Shown here: positions 39,733-49,022 of the stretch, in pieces
How the letters are laid out: every line of letters begins with the position of its first letter
Position numbering within the stretch: position 1 is the first letter of the stretch
Origin: Janthinobacterium sp. 67
GTDB lineage: Bacteria; Pseudomonadota; Gammaproteobacteria; Burkholderiales; Burkholderiaceae_D
Assembly (NCBI RefSeq): GCF_002797895.1
Contig: NZ_PGES01000001.1
Coordinates: forward strand, 4,092,001 to 4,156,000
Direction: 5' to 3'
Length of the DNA: 64,000 bases
The notes under the pieces: model-generated
Databases searched by the model: none
The model's input: only the letters and a program-made list of their open reading frames with translations
Told to the model about the DNA's origin: nothing
Made by a program: the position numbers and the translations under genes

Positions 39733-40497
39733 ATGGGATACGCAGCGGTACTGCTTGGCCCCTTGATACTGCTGGCGGTCATTCTTCTGGCATTGGCCAT
39801 CGAGAGGCGCCATCCCCTGGAACAGCAGCCCGCTGGCGCGTCGCGCTTCAATCTGGCGTATATGATCATCTATGCCGCCAGTGGCGCGATGCTTGCCCCG
39901 CTCACGGCCATCGTCACGGTACGGCTGGTCAATGCGGCCGGCGGCGGGCTCATCGATCTCGACGCTTCAGGCTGGATGCTGGTACCGGCATTCGTCGTGT
40001 ATGCGCTCTCCATGGATTTTCTGGAATACGTCTTTCATCGGGTGCAACATCGCGTGCCCGCCATGTGGGCCATGCATTCCTTCCATCACAGCGATGCGGC
40101 CATGAATGCCAGCACAACGACCAGGCATTATTGGGCCGAAGCGGGCATCAAGGCGCTCAGTATCTACCTGCTTGCCGGTATCTTGTTCAAGACCAACTTG
40201 GCGATATTGGGAATGTACGGGGTTCTGGGCCTGTATCACGTTTTCCCGCACATGAATGTCCGGGCCGGCTTTGGCCCTTGCTGGATGTTGTTCAATTCAC
40301 CGCAGTACCATCGCATTCATCACTCTGCGCAAGCGGAACATTTCGACCGTAATTTCGCAGGGCTGTTCCCCGTCTTCGACTGGCTATTCGGCACCCACCA
40401 TATTCCCCGCGCGGGAGAATATCCCCCCACGGGTCTGGACACGGGCAAGGCGCCGGCAAGCTTGCTCGACACGCTGACGTGGCCAGTGCGCAAGTAA
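39733..40497 (+). CDS. Sterol desaturase / fatty-acid hydroxylase family protein
   Basis: A 254-residue integral membrane di-iron enzyme candidate. Four to five helices carry the His clusters HRVQH, HSFHH and HRIHH plus a late His (FGTHH), the metal-ligand pattern of the superfamily. The substrate is unknown; relatives act on sterols, fatty acids, carotenoids or ether lipids. The gene and its upstream region are visibly more AT-rich than their neighbours, a possible sign of a different origin. It is divergent from modA. Confidence 0.85.
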   Translation: MGYAAVLLGPLILLAVILLALAIERRHPLEQQPAGASRFNLAYMIIYAASGAMLAPLTAIVTVRLVNAAGGGLIDLDASGWMLVPAFVVYALSMDFLEYVFHRVQHRVPAMWAMHSFHHSDAAMNASTTTRHYWAEAGIKALSIYLLAGILFKTNLAILGMYGVLGLYHVFPHMNVRAGFGPCWMLFNSPQYHRIHHSAQAEHFDRNFAGLFPVFDWLFGTHHIPRAGEYPPTGLDTGKAPASLLDTLTWPVRK

Positions 40498-40508
40498 GGC
40501 CAGCCTCC

Positions 40509-41513
40509 CTAGGCGCGCGCCACGGCCTCCTCGTCGCGCCGCGCATAGCGTTGCGCGATCACGGCGCAAATCATCAGCTGAATCTGGTGGAACAGCATCA
40601 GCGGCAAGATCACCATGCCCAGCGAACGCGTGGAAAACAGTACCTTGGCCATCGGCACGCCGCTGGCCAGGCTTTTCTTCGAGGCGCAAAAGACGATGGC
40701 GATTTCATCTTCCTTGTTGAACCCCAGGCGGCGGCTGACAAAGGTCGAGATGCCCAGCACCAGCGCCAGCAGCAGCAGACTGATCAGGCCCAGCGCCACC
40801 AGCGTTTCCACCGAGATCGTATGCCACAGGCCTTCGCTGACGGCTTCGCTGAAGGCCGTGTAGACCACCAGCAAGATCGAACCCTGGTCAACGTATTTCA
40901 GGGTGGCTTTGTGGCGGTCGACCCAGCGGCCGATCCAGCGGCGCAGGAACTGGCCGGCCAAAAACGGCAGCAGCAGCTGCATGACGATGGACAGCACGGC
41001 GTCCACGGACGACTTGCTTTCCGCGCCCTTGGCCACCAGCAGGCCGACGAGGATGGGGGCGAGGAAAATGCCGATGAAGTTCGAGGCCGAGGCGCTGCAG
41101 ATGGCGGCCGGCACGTTGCCGCGCGCCATGGCCGTCATGGCGATCGAGGACTGCACGGTAGACGGCAGCGCGCACAGGAACAAGATGCCCATGTACAGGT
41201 CGGGCGTGAGGAAGGTCAGCGCCAGCGGGCGCAAGGCCAGGCCCAGCAGCGGAAACAGGACAAAAGTGCTGGCCAGCACCAGCAAGTGCAAGCGCCAGTG
41301 CATGGCGCCGGCCACCACGGCTTCGCGCGACAGCTTGGCGCCGTGCAGGAAGAACAGGGCGCCGATGGCGACCGTGGTGATGTTGCCGAAGACCACGGCC
41401 GTCTGGCCCGTGCAGGGCAGGAAAGTGGCCAGCGCCACGGTGACGAGCAGGGCGATGGTGAAATTATCGGGTTTCAGATTGCGCAGCAGGGCAGCGGGAG
41501 AAAAAGAAGACAT
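40509..41513 (-). CDS. Bile acid:sodium symporter-family transporter (SBF-like)
   Basis: A 334-residue protein with about ten hydrophobic segments. ALFFLHGAKLSREAVVAG near helix 3 and LFLCALPSTVQSSIAMTAMARGN (crossover region) with NFIGIFLAP match the YfeH-type branch of the BASS family. It is expected to take up an organic anion with sodium. The true start is MSSFSPAAL at 41513. It is 146 bases downstream of rhaI on the same strand, but nothing ties it to rhamnose. Confidence 0.85.
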   Translation of the reverse strand: MSSFSPAALLRNLKPDNFTIALLVTVALATFLPCTGQTAVVFGNITTVAIGALFFLHGAKLSREAVVAGAMHWRLHLLVLASTFVLFPLLGLALRPLALTFLTPDLYMGILFLCALPSTVQSSIAMTAMARGNVPAAICSASASNFIGIFLAPILVGLLVAKGAESKSSVDAVLSIVMQLLLPFLAGQFLRRWIGRWVDRHKATLKYVDQGSILLVVYTAFSEAVSEGLWHTISVETLVALGLISLLLLALVLGISTFVSRRLGFNKEDEIAIVFCASKKSLASGVPMAKVLFSTRSLGMVILPLMLFHQIQLMICAVIAQRYARRDEEAVARA

Positions 41514-41659
41514 GCGGTAGCCTGGTAACGGCGCAGCCTTGCAACAGAACGCTGTGCCGGGGATGACAAACGGCGCCGGGAGCGGCGCCAGTGCCAGCCA
41601 TTCTACCTGCTTCCAGGCAGCTTGCCTGGAAGCAGCAATGCTCCTCTTGCGACCGCGCC

Positions 41660-42955
41660 TTACACGATGCCGCTGCTGCTGGCTCCTGCCCTCGGTGGCC
41701 GCGCCACGCCGCGCTGCTCCCGATAGCCGCTGCCGCGGTAGCAAACGACGGGATCGATGGCGGCGCCCGAGCGCTGGCGCGCCATGGCCAGGATGGCGCT
41801 GACATCGGTGCGGAACGCCTGCTTCAGCGTCTGCGCCGAGGCGTGCACGTCGTTGGCTTCCTGGTGGTGGCGCAGGGCGGCGCGGTCGACCAGCGCGGAC
41901 TGAATGAAGGCGCGCTGCACCTCGACTGCGCTGCTCATCAGGCTTTCGATGGGGTCCGTCACGTTGTGCGACTGGTCCAGCATGTAAGCGGGATGGAAGG
42001 CGGCGCCGTCGCGCGCGGCCGCATCGGCCAGCTCATTGAATACAAGGAACAGCTGGAACGGGTTGATGCTGCCCGAATCGAGGTCGTCGTCGCCGTATTT
42101 GCTGTCGTTGAAATGGAAGCCGCCCAGTTTGCCGAACTGCGCCAGGCGCGCGACGATCATTTCGATGTTCGTGTTCGGCGCATGGTGGCCCAGGTCGACC
42201 AGGCATTTGGCCTTCGGTCCCAGCGCGCTGGCGCAGGCAAAGCTGGTGCCCCAGTCGGCGATCGTGGTGGCATAGAACGCGGGCTCGAACAGCTTGTGTT
42301 CGATAAAGATGTTCCAGTCGGCGGGCAGGGCGCCGTAGATGTCGCGCATGCTGTCGAGATAACGCTCCAGCGCGCCGCGCAGGTTGTGCTGGCCGGGAAA
42401 GTTGGCGCCATCGCCCACCCACACCGTCAGCGCCTTCGAACCCAAGGCACGCCCCAGTTCGATGCATTCGATGTTGTGCTCGATGGCTTGCGCACGCACG
42501 GCCGCGCTGTGCGACGTCAGGCTGCCGTATTTGTACGACTGCGCCTGTCCGGCCTGGTCCTGGAAAGTGTTCGAATTGACGGCGTCGAAGCCCAGGCCGT
42601 GGCTCGCGGCGATGTCGCGCAGGGCCGCCGTGTCGCTGACCTTGTCCCACGGAAAATGCAGCGAGACGGCGGGCGTGGCGCGCGTCAATTGATGGATCAC
42701 GGCGCAGTCTTCCAGTTTTTCAAATACATTGCGCGGTTCGCCCAGGCCGGGGAAGCGGGCAAAGCGCGTGCCGCCCGTGCCTGCGCCCCAGCTGGGCACG
42801 GCCACGGCAAACGTCTGCGCCAGCGCCGTCAATTGCTCGATGTCCTGGCCGCGCCGTTCCAGCACGCCGCCCAGGGCCGCATAGTCGGCCTCCAGGTTGG
42901 CTTGCAGCTTGGCATTGTGGTCGGCCACGCGGCCGCTATCGATCATGGTATGCAT
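41660..42955 (-). CDS. rhaI: L-rhamnose isomerase (RhaI type)
   Basis: A 431-residue TIM-barrel isomerase converting L-rhamnose to L-rhamnulose. Metal and substrate residues are recognisable in IEHKLFEPAFYATTIADWG, CLVDLGHHAPNTNIE and GGFHFNDSKYGDDDLDSG. It belongs to the Pseudomonas/rhizobial type, distinct from E. coli RhaA. GGAGAC precedes the ATG. The last 20 residues are Arg/Ala/Ser-rich and unlike the rest. It follows rhaD in a two-gene operon. Confidence 0.93.
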   Translation of the reverse strand: MHTMIDSGRVADHNAKLQANLEADYAALGGVLERRGQDIEQLTALAQTFAVAVPSWGAGTGGTRFARFPGLGEPRNVFEKLEDCAVIHQLTRATPAVSLHFPWDKVSDTAALRDIAASHGLGFDAVNSNTFQDQAGQAQSYKYGSLTSHSAAVRAQAIEHNIECIELGRALGSKALTVWVGDGANFPGQHNLRGALERYLDSMRDIYGALPADWNIFIEHKLFEPAFYATTIADWGTSFACASALGPKAKCLVDLGHHAPNTNIEMIVARLAQFGKLGGFHFNDSKYGDDDLDSGSINPFQLFLVFNELADAAARDGAAFHPAYMLDQSHNVTDPIESLMSSAVEVQRAFIQSALVDRAALRHHQEANDVHASAQTLKQAFRTDVSAILAMARQRSGAAIDPVVCYRGSGYREQRGVARPPRAGASSSGIV

Positions 42956-43006
42956 CTTGTCTCCTTGCGCGCAGCGGCGCCATGGCCGGCTGCGTCGTTT
43001 TTTAGA

Positions 43007-45115
43007 TTAACGTGTAAATGCGGCCGCGTTGCCCGCGTCGACATTGATGATATTGCCCGTGCTCTTGGCGGCCTTGTCGCTGGAGAGGAAATATACGGCT
43101 TCGGCGATGTCTTCCGGCAGCACGCTGCGTTTGAGCATGCTGCGCTGGCGATAGAATTCCTCGATATCGTCCGTATCGATCTTGTTCGAGGCGGCCCGCT
43201 CTTCCTTCCACTTGCCGTCCCAGATGCGCGAACCGCGAATGACGGCATCGGGATTGACGACGTTGACGCGGATGCCGTGCGGCGCGCCTTCGAGCGCGAT
43301 GCAGCGGGCCAGATGGATTTCCGCCGCCTTGGCGGTGCAATAGGCCGAGGCGCCGGCCGATGCCACCAGACCGTTCTTGCTGGCGACAAACACCATGCTG
43401 CCACCGAGCTTTTGCTGCTGCATGATGCGGAAAGCGGCGCGGCTGACGAGGAAATAGCCGGTCACCAGGATGGACTGGTTGCGTTCCCACATGGCCAGGG
43501 TCGTCTCTTCCAGCGGCGCCGACGAGGCGATGCCCGCGTTCGAGACCAGCAGGTCGATGCCGCCAAAGCGCAGCGCGGCCGCGTTCAGGATGGCCTCGAC
43601 GTCGTCTTCGGCCGTGATGTTTGCGCGCACCGTGGCGATATTGTCGCGGCCCGCCACCTTCAGCAGATTCTGCTCCGCCGCTTCCAGCGCGGCGCCATCG
43701 ATATCGGTGAGCATCACGCACGCGCCTTCCTGCAGCAGCTGGCGCGCGACGGCCTGGCCGATACCGCCGCCGCCGCCCGTCACCAGCGCGATGCGTCCGG
43801 CCAGGCTCTTGGGTTTCGGCATGCGCTGCAGCTTGGCTTCTTCCAGCAGCCAGTATTCGATATCGAACGCTTCCTGTTCCGGCAAGCCCACATAGGTGTC
43901 GACGCCATTGGCGCCGCGCATCACGTTGATGGCGTTGACGTAGAACTCGCCGGCGATGCGCGCCGTGGCCTTGTCCTTGGCGAACGACAGCATGCCCACG
44001 CCGGGGATCAGATAAATGATGGGGTTGGCGTCGCGCACGGCGGGGCTGTTGTCGCGCTTGCAGCGTGTGTAATAGGCGAGGTAGTCAGCGCGGTAGGCGG
44101 CCAGCGCCTCGTCGAGGCCCGCCACCAGCTTGTCGAAGTCGGGGCTGGCCGGATCGAAGTCGATGACGAAGGGACGGATTTTCGTGCGCAGGAAGTGGTC
44201 GGGACACGAGGTACCGAGCGCGGCCAGCGGCAGCAGGTCGGCGCTGCAGACGAATTCGAGCACGTTGGCGCTGTCGTCGAAGTGGCCAAGCTTGTACTCG
44301 TCCTGGCTGATCTTGCCGCGCAGCAGCGGCATCAAGCGCTGTGCCAGGGCCGCGCGCTCGCGCGCCGGCAAGGGTGCGGACTTGGCGCCGCCGAACGCCG
44401 GCTGCGTCGTGTTGGCCGCCAGCCAGTCTTCCGCGCGCTTGATGATAGCCAAGGTGGTTTCATAGCAGGACTTGGCCGTGTCGCCCCACGTAAACAAGCC
44501 GTGGCCTTCGAGGATGATGCCCTTCAAATGCGGCTGGGCCTGCGACAGCGCTTCAAGTTTCAGGCCCAGGTCGTAGCCGGGACGCTGCCACGGCAGCCAG
44601 CCCAGTTCGCCCTCGAAGATCTTTTGCGTGAGCGCACGGCTATTGGCGCAGGCGGCAATGGCGATCACGGCGTCCGGGTGCATGTGGTCGACGTGCTTGC
44701 GGGCGATGTAGGCGTGCAGGGGCGTGTCGATGCTGGCCGCGCGCGGATTCAGGTTGAAGGTGCAATGGGGCAGGTAGGCGACCATTTCATCTTCCAGCGC
44801 CAGGCCGCGGTAGCGGCCTTTGAGGGCGCGCAGCTTGTCCATGTACAGGGTGGAAAAGCCGTCGAGCTTGATGCTGCCCAGGTCGCCGCCGGAGCCTTTC
44901 ACCCACAGCACGTCGACTTGCTCGCCCGTCAGGTGATCCGTCATGGCGATCTTGGCCGAGGTATTGCCGCCGCCAAAATTGGTAATGCGCATGTCCGAAC
45001 CGAGCAGGTTGGAACGGTACAGCAGAAGCTCCGGTTCGCTCAAGGTCGCGGCGTGCGCATCGTCCCATAGCGAGGCCATTGGCGCAGGTGGTGTGGTGTC
45101 CATCGTGGCGGTCAT
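43007..45115 (-). CDS. rhaD: Bifunctional rhamnulose-1-phosphate aldolase / lactaldehyde dehydrogenase
   Basis: A 702-residue fusion. The first 400 residues are a class II aldolase with zinc-ligand motifs (HVDHMHPDA and EGHGLFTWG), which cleaves rhamnulose-1-phosphate to DHAP and L-lactaldehyde. The last 260 are a short-chain dehydrogenase (VTGGGGGIGQAVARQL; SAYCTAKAAEI with the YxxxK pair) that would oxidise lactaldehyde. Start 45115 follows GGAGAC; a longer open frame upstream is not supported. It faces rhaR across a 313-base promoter region. Confidence 0.93.
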   Translation of the reverse strand: MTATMDTTPPAPMASLWDDAHAATLSEPELLLYRSNLLGSDMRITNFGGGNTSAKIAMTDHLTGEQVDVLWVKGSGGDLGSIKLDGFSTLYMDKLRALKGRYRGLALEDEMVAYLPHCTFNLNPRAASIDTPLHAYIARKHVDHMHPDAVIAIAACANSRALTQKIFEGELGWLPWQRPGYDLGLKLEALSQAQPHLKGIILEGHGLFTWGDTAKSCYETTLAIIKRAEDWLAANTTQPAFGGAKSAPLPARERAALAQRLMPLLRGKISQDEYKLGHFDDSANVLEFVCSADLLPLAALGTSCPDHFLRTKIRPFVIDFDPASPDFDKLVAGLDEALAAYRADYLAYYTRCKRDNSPAVRDANPIIYLIPGVGMLSFAKDKATARIAGEFYVNAINVMRGANGVDTYVGLPEQEAFDIEYWLLEEAKLQRMPKPKSLAGRIALVTGGGGGIGQAVARQLLQEGACVMLTDIDGAALEAAEQNLLKVAGRDNIATVRANITAEDDVEAILNAAALRFGGIDLLVSNAGIASSAPLEETTLAMWERNQSILVTGYFLVSRAAFRIMQQQKLGGSMVFVASKNGLVASAGASAYCTAKAAEIHLARCIALEGAPHGIRVNVVNPDAVIRGSRIWDGKWKEERAASNKIDTDDIEEFYRQRSMLKRSVLPEDIAEAVYFLSSDKAAKSTGNIINVDAGNAAAFTR

Positions 45116-45254
45116 ACAGTGTCTCCATTCTTGGTTGTGCGTGCGGATTGCCATGGCCGCATCTGTGTGCGGGACGCCATGACGGCAACGCCCAGTAGAA
45201 GCCAGCGGCCTGATCATGTCAATCAACAAGCAATCAAAAACGTGAGGGAAACGC

Positions 45255-45324
45255 AAATAATCATCATGTTGATCGGAACTCCAATCACGCATTTGCGCGC
45301 TCGCGAAATAATCACCATGTTGAT
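45255..45324. promoter_or_regulatory. Paired operators for the rhamnose regulator
   Basis: Two near-identical 19-base repeats, AAATAATCAtCATGTTGAT (45255-45273) and AAATAATCAcCATGTTGAT (45306-45324), 51 bases apart. Each contains a 14-base imperfect palindrome ATCAnCATGnTGAT. They lie between divergent rhaD and rhaR, and half-sites (TGTTGACATG at about 45333) lie nearby. The layout suits a DeoR repressor binding, possibly looping, both promoters. Confidence 0.65.
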
Positions 45325-45428
45325 TGATTGAATGTTGACATGCACTGCTCAACTGCTTAGGCTGGCTCACCGATAAAGAAGTCGTCCCCGGGCAGCTGGT
45401 ACGGGAGAGGACTCAAAAAGGAGACAAC

Positions 45429-46271
45429 GTGGTTAATCACAAACGCCGCAAAGGGCTGTTGAAGTTACTCGCCGAGCATGGCGTGGCAAGCGTCGACCAA
45501 TTGGTCGGCTGGCTCAATTCGTCGCCGGCAACGGTGCGGCGCGACATCGCGTGGCTGGCCGAACGCAGCCTGCTGGTGCGCACGCGTGGCGGCGCCGAAA
45601 GCCTGCCGCAGAAGAAACAGCGCACGTTTGCCCTGTCGGGCGACACCTTCCATAACAATATCGACCGCTGCGCCGCGCAAAAACGGGCGATCGCCCGGCA
45701 TGCCTGCGGCCTGTGCAGCGATGGCGACACCATCATCATCAATGGCGGTACCACCACCTACCGCATGGTGGAATTCCTCGTCGACAAACGGCTGAAAATC
45801 CTCACCAATTCCTTTCTCATGGCCGAGCAATTATTGCGCAGCAGCGAGAATGAAATCATCCTGCCCGGCGGCAAGGTGTACCGCGAGCAAAACGTCATCC
45901 TGAGCCCCTTCGACAACGACATCAGCCAGCACCATTACGCCGGCAAGATGTTCATGGGCATCTACGGCTTGTCGATGCTGGGCTTGATGGAAGCCGATCC
46001 CTTGCTGATCCAGGCGGAAAAACGCCTGATCAGCCAGGCCGAAGAGCTGATCGTGCTGGCCGACAGTTCCAAGTTCGCCCGCAAGGCAGGCCTGATCCTG
46101 TGCGGCCTGAACCGCGTGTCCTGCGTCATCACGGACACCGGCGCATCGGATGCGGCCGTGCAGATGCTGGAGCAGTCGGGCGTCAAGGTCGTGGCCGTGG
46201 CGCCCGAGGCGCTGGCGGTAGCGGCGGCCATGCCGCTGTCGCCAGCGGAACACGAGTGGCAAGAGCAATAG
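45429..46271 (+). CDS. rhaR: DeoR-family regulator of rhamnose genes
   Basis: A 280-residue regulator starting at GTG after AAGGAGA. The N-terminal helix-turn-helix is KRRKGLLKLLAEHGVASVDQ, SPATVRRDIAWLAE; the C-terminal domain is the sugar-phosphate-sensing DeoR fold (GDTIIINGGTTTYRMVEFL, VLADSSKFARKAG). In the matching rhizobial locus RhaR represses both transcripts. The likely inducer is a rhamnose phosphate intermediate. Confidence 0.9.
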   Translation: MVNHKRRKGLLKLLAEHGVASVDQLVGWLNSSPATVRRDIAWLAERSLLVRTRGGAESLPQKKQRTFALSGDTFHNNIDRCAAQKRAIARHACGLCSDGDTIIINGGTTTYRMVEFLVDKRLKILTNSFLMAEQLLRSSENEIILPGGKVYREQNVILSPFDNDISQHHYAGKMFMGIYGLSMLGLMEADPLLIQAEKRLISQAEELIVLADSSKFARKAGLILCGLNRVSCVITDTGASDAAVQMLEQSGVKVVAVAPEALAVAAAMPLSPAEHEWQEQ

Positions 46272-46350
46272 GCAAGTCAGTGGCAAAAGCAGAGGGTTGG
46301 AGACATGGTGTCTACCGCCCCGGCAGCAACAATAAAAAAGGAGACGTGGC

Positions 46351-47355
46351 ATGAAACTGAACAAGATGATGGTGACGGCATTGAGCATGTGCATGATCGG
46401 CTGCCTGGCCAGCAGCGCCCAGGCGGCGGAAAAAATGAAGATCGCCATGGTCGTCAAGAGCCTGGGCAACGGCTTTTTCGACGCCGCCCACGAAGGCGCG
46501 AACGAGGCGGCCAAGCAGCTGGGCGACGTGGAAATCATTTACACGGGCCCCACCACGGCAACGGCGGAAGGGCAGATCGAAATCATCAGCTCGCTGATCA
46601 GCCAGAAGGTCAATGCCATCGTCATTTCCGCCAACGACGCCAATGCGTTGGTGCCGATCACCAGGAAAGCCATGCAGCGCGGCATCAAGGTCATCTCGTT
46701 CGACAGCGGCCTGGCCAAGGACGGGCGTTTGATGCAATTGAATCCGTCCAGCCCCGCGCTGATCGGCCAGAAGCAGATTGAAATGGCGGCCGACGCCATC
46801 GGCGGCGCGGGCGACATCGCCATCCTGTCGGCCACGGCGCAGGCGACGAACCAAAACATCTGGATCGGCGAAATGAAAAAGACGCTGGCCCAGCCTGCGT
46901 ACGCCAAGATCAAGCTGGTGGCCACCGTGTATGGCGACGACCAGTCCGACAAGAGCTACCGCGAAGCCATCGGCTTGTTGCGCAGCAACCCGAACCTGAA
47001 AGCCATCATCGCGCCAACCACGGTGGGCATCAATGCGGCCGGCAAGGCCGTGGCCGATGAAAAGCTCGTCGGTAAAGTGTATGTGACGGGCCTGGGCTTG
47101 CCGTCGGAAATGGCTGGCCACGTGAAGAGCGGCGCCGTGAAAAGCTTTGCCATCTGGAACCCGATCGACCTCGGCTACGCGGCCACGTATGCCGCCCATC
47201 AATATGTCACCGGCAAGGCCGGCAGCAAGCCCGGCGACACCATCGCCGTGGGCCGCATGGGCAAGCTGACCCTCGACGCCAGCGGCGAAGCGGCGCTGGC
47301 GCCACCGTTCACCTACAACAAGGATAACGTCGACAAGTTCTCGAAAATATTCTGA
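46351..47355 (+). CDS. rhaS: Rhamnose ABC transporter substrate-binding protein
   Basis: A 334-residue periplasmic binding protein with a signal peptide ending near SSAQA-AEK and the sugar-binding fold (VKSLGNGFFDAAHEGANEAA, ISANDANALVPITRKAMQRG, VISFDSG). It matches the RhaS of rhamnose importers, not the E. coli AraC-type activator of the same name. AAAGGAGA precedes the ATG. Confidence 0.93.
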   Translation: MKLNKMMVTALSMCMIGCLASSAQAAEKMKIAMVVKSLGNGFFDAAHEGANEAAKQLGDVEIIYTGPTTATAEGQIEIISSLISQKVNAIVISANDANALVPITRKAMQRGIKVISFDSGLAKDGRLMQLNPSSPALIGQKQIEMAADAIGGAGDIAILSATAQATNQNIWIGEMKKTLAQPAYAKIKLVATVYGDDQSDKSYREAIGLLRSNPNLKAIIAPTTVGINAAGKAVADEKLVGKVYVTGLGLPSEMAGHVKSGAVKSFAIWNPIDLGYAATYAAHQYVTGKAGSKPGDTIAVGRMGKLTLDASGEAALAPPFTYNKDNVDKFSKIF

Positions 47356-47373
47356 TTTGTTTGTGTACCGATG

Positions 47374-47444
47374 GCCGTAATCCGACGTCACCGGTAAAGC
47401 CAACCATGTTGTCGGGTTACGCGCTTGCGCTAACCCGACCTGCG
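47374..47444. repeat. REP-like palindromic pair, diverged copy
   Basis: GCCGTAATCCGACG ... CAACCATGTTG ... TGTCGGGTTACGC with GCTAACCCGACCTGCG. The right unit has a paired change (GGATTA to GGGTTA and TAATCC to TAACCC), a compensated change that keeps the hairpin. It sits between rhaS and rhaT and may limit read-through so that rhaS is made in excess. Confidence 0.8.
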
Positions 47445-47462
47445 AATATCTCTCAAGTGTGA

Positions 47463-49022
47463 ATGGCTATGTCACAGAATCCCCCTATTTCCGTGCCGGC
47501 GGAGGCGCCGGTGCTGCGCCTGTCCGGCATCTGCAAGCATTTCGCCGGCGTTGTCGCGCTGCACGACGTCGGCCTCTGCGTGCGCGCCGGTGAAGTCATG
47601 GCGCTGATCGGCGAAAACGGCGCCGGCAAGTCGACCCTGGTCAAGACGTTGACGGGCATCTATCAACCGGACGCGGGCAGCATGCAGCTGGGCGGCGAAA
47701 CCGTCTCTTTTTCCAGCCCACAAGATGCGATGGATGCCGGCATTACCGCCGTGCACCAGGAAACCATGATGTTCGAAGAACTCACGGTGGCCGAGAATAT
47801 CTATATCGGACGCCAGCCGCAAACGGGCTTTCCCGCGCGCATAGATTGGCCGCGCATGGCGGCCGAGGCGGAGAAAATCTTCGCGCGCCTGGAAGTGCAG
47901 CTGCCCGTCTTGGCCAAGGTCAAGGAACTGAGCGTGGCACAGCGCCACTTCGTGGAAATCGCCCGCGCCCTGTCGCAGGAAGCGCGCGTGGTGATCATGG
48001 ATGAACCGACGGCATCCCTGTCGCAGCGCGAAATCCACGAGTTGTACCGCATCATCGCCCAGCTGCGCGCGGCGGGCACGGCGGTGATTTTCATTTCGCA
48101 CAAATTCGATGAAATCTTTACCGTCGCCGATACCTACACGGTGCTGCGCGACGGCCATTTCGTCGCCGCCGGCGCGCTGGCCGACATCACGGAAGCGCAG
48201 CTGGTGTCGCTGATGGTCGGACGCACCATCGAGCAAGTGTTTCCCAAGGTGGACGTGCCGCTCGGCCCCACCGTGCTGGAAGTGGCGCAACTGTGCCACC
48301 CGACGGAATTTCATGACGTCAGTTTCTCCGTGCGGCAAGGCGAAATCGTCGGCTTCTACGGCCTCGTGGGCGCCGGCCGCTCGGAAGTGATGCAGGCGCT
48401 GTTCGGCCTCACGCCAGGCGTGAACGGCAGCATTGCCATTGGCGGGCAGCAAGTGGCCATCGGCTGCGCCAGCGACGCCATCGGCCACGGCATTGCCTAC
48501 GTGCCGGAAGATCGCCAGCACCAGGGCGCGCACCTGTCGATGTCCATCGTGCAAAACATCACCTTGCCGATTCTGGACAGCATCGGCTTTTTCCTGCGGC
48601 CACGGCGTTCCCAGGAAACGGCCATCGCGCGCCACCTGAGCGAGCAGCTGGAATTAAAGGCCAGCCACTTTACGCAGATGGTGTCGGAACTGTCGGGCGG
48701 CAACCAGCAAAAAGTCGTGCTGGCCAAGTGGCTGGCCACCAAGCCCCGCGTGATCATTCTCGATGAGCCCACCAAGGGCATCGATATCGGCTCGAAGGCG
48801 GCCGTGCACCGCTTCATCAGCGAGCTCGTCACGCAAGGCCTGTCCGTGATCCTCGTCTCGTCCGAGCTGCCCGAAGTGCTGGGCATGGCGGACCGCATCG
48901 TCGTCATGCACCAGGGCCATATCCACCGCGTCTTTGCACGCGCCCAGGCGACGCCTGAAAACGTCGTCGCCGCCGCGTCCGGCAGCGGCCATCCGCACGA
49001 GGAGCTCGCATGCGCTATCTGA
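47463..49022 (+). CDS. rhaT: Rhamnose ABC transporter ATP-binding protein
   Basis: A 519-residue double ABC protein of the ribose/rhamnose type. The first half has Walker A GENGAGKST and LSVAQRHFVEIARAL; the second has the degenerate Walker A GLVGAGRSE, signature LSGGNQQKVVLAKWLA and Walker B VIILDEPTKGID. It powers RhaP and RhaQ. It overlaps rhaP by 13 bases. This is the rhizobial RhaT ATPase, not the E. coli RhaT symporter. Confidence 0.92.
   Translation: MAMSQNPPISVPAEAPVLRLSGICKHFAGVVALHDVGLCVRAGEVMALIGENGAGKSTLVKTLTGIYQPDAGSMQLGGETVSFSSPQDAMDAGITAVHQETMMFEELTVAENIYIGRQPQTGFPARIDWPRMAAEAEKIFARLEVQLPVLAKVKELSVAQRHFVEIARALSQEARVVIMDEPTASLSQREIHELYRIIAQLRAAGTAVIFISHKFDEIFTVADTYTVLRDGHFVAAGALADITEAQLVSLMVGRTIEQVFPKVDVPLGPTVLEVAQLCHPTEFHDVSFSVRQGEIVGFYGLVGAGRSEVMQALFGLTPGVNGSIAIGGQQVAIGCASDAIGHGIAYVPEDRQHQGAHLSMSIVQNITLPILDSIGFFLRPRRSQETAIARHLSEQLELKASHFTQMVSELSGGNQQKVVLAKWLATKPRVIILDEPTKGIDIGSKAAVHRFISELVTQGLSVILVSSELPEVLGMADRIVVMHQGHIHRVFARAQATPENVVAAASGSGHPHEELACAI

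Noticed and set aside
41591..45070. 1159-codon plus-strand open frame across rhaI and rhaD
   Set aside because: It spans two genes and their gap on the opposite strand, with shadow-type composition.
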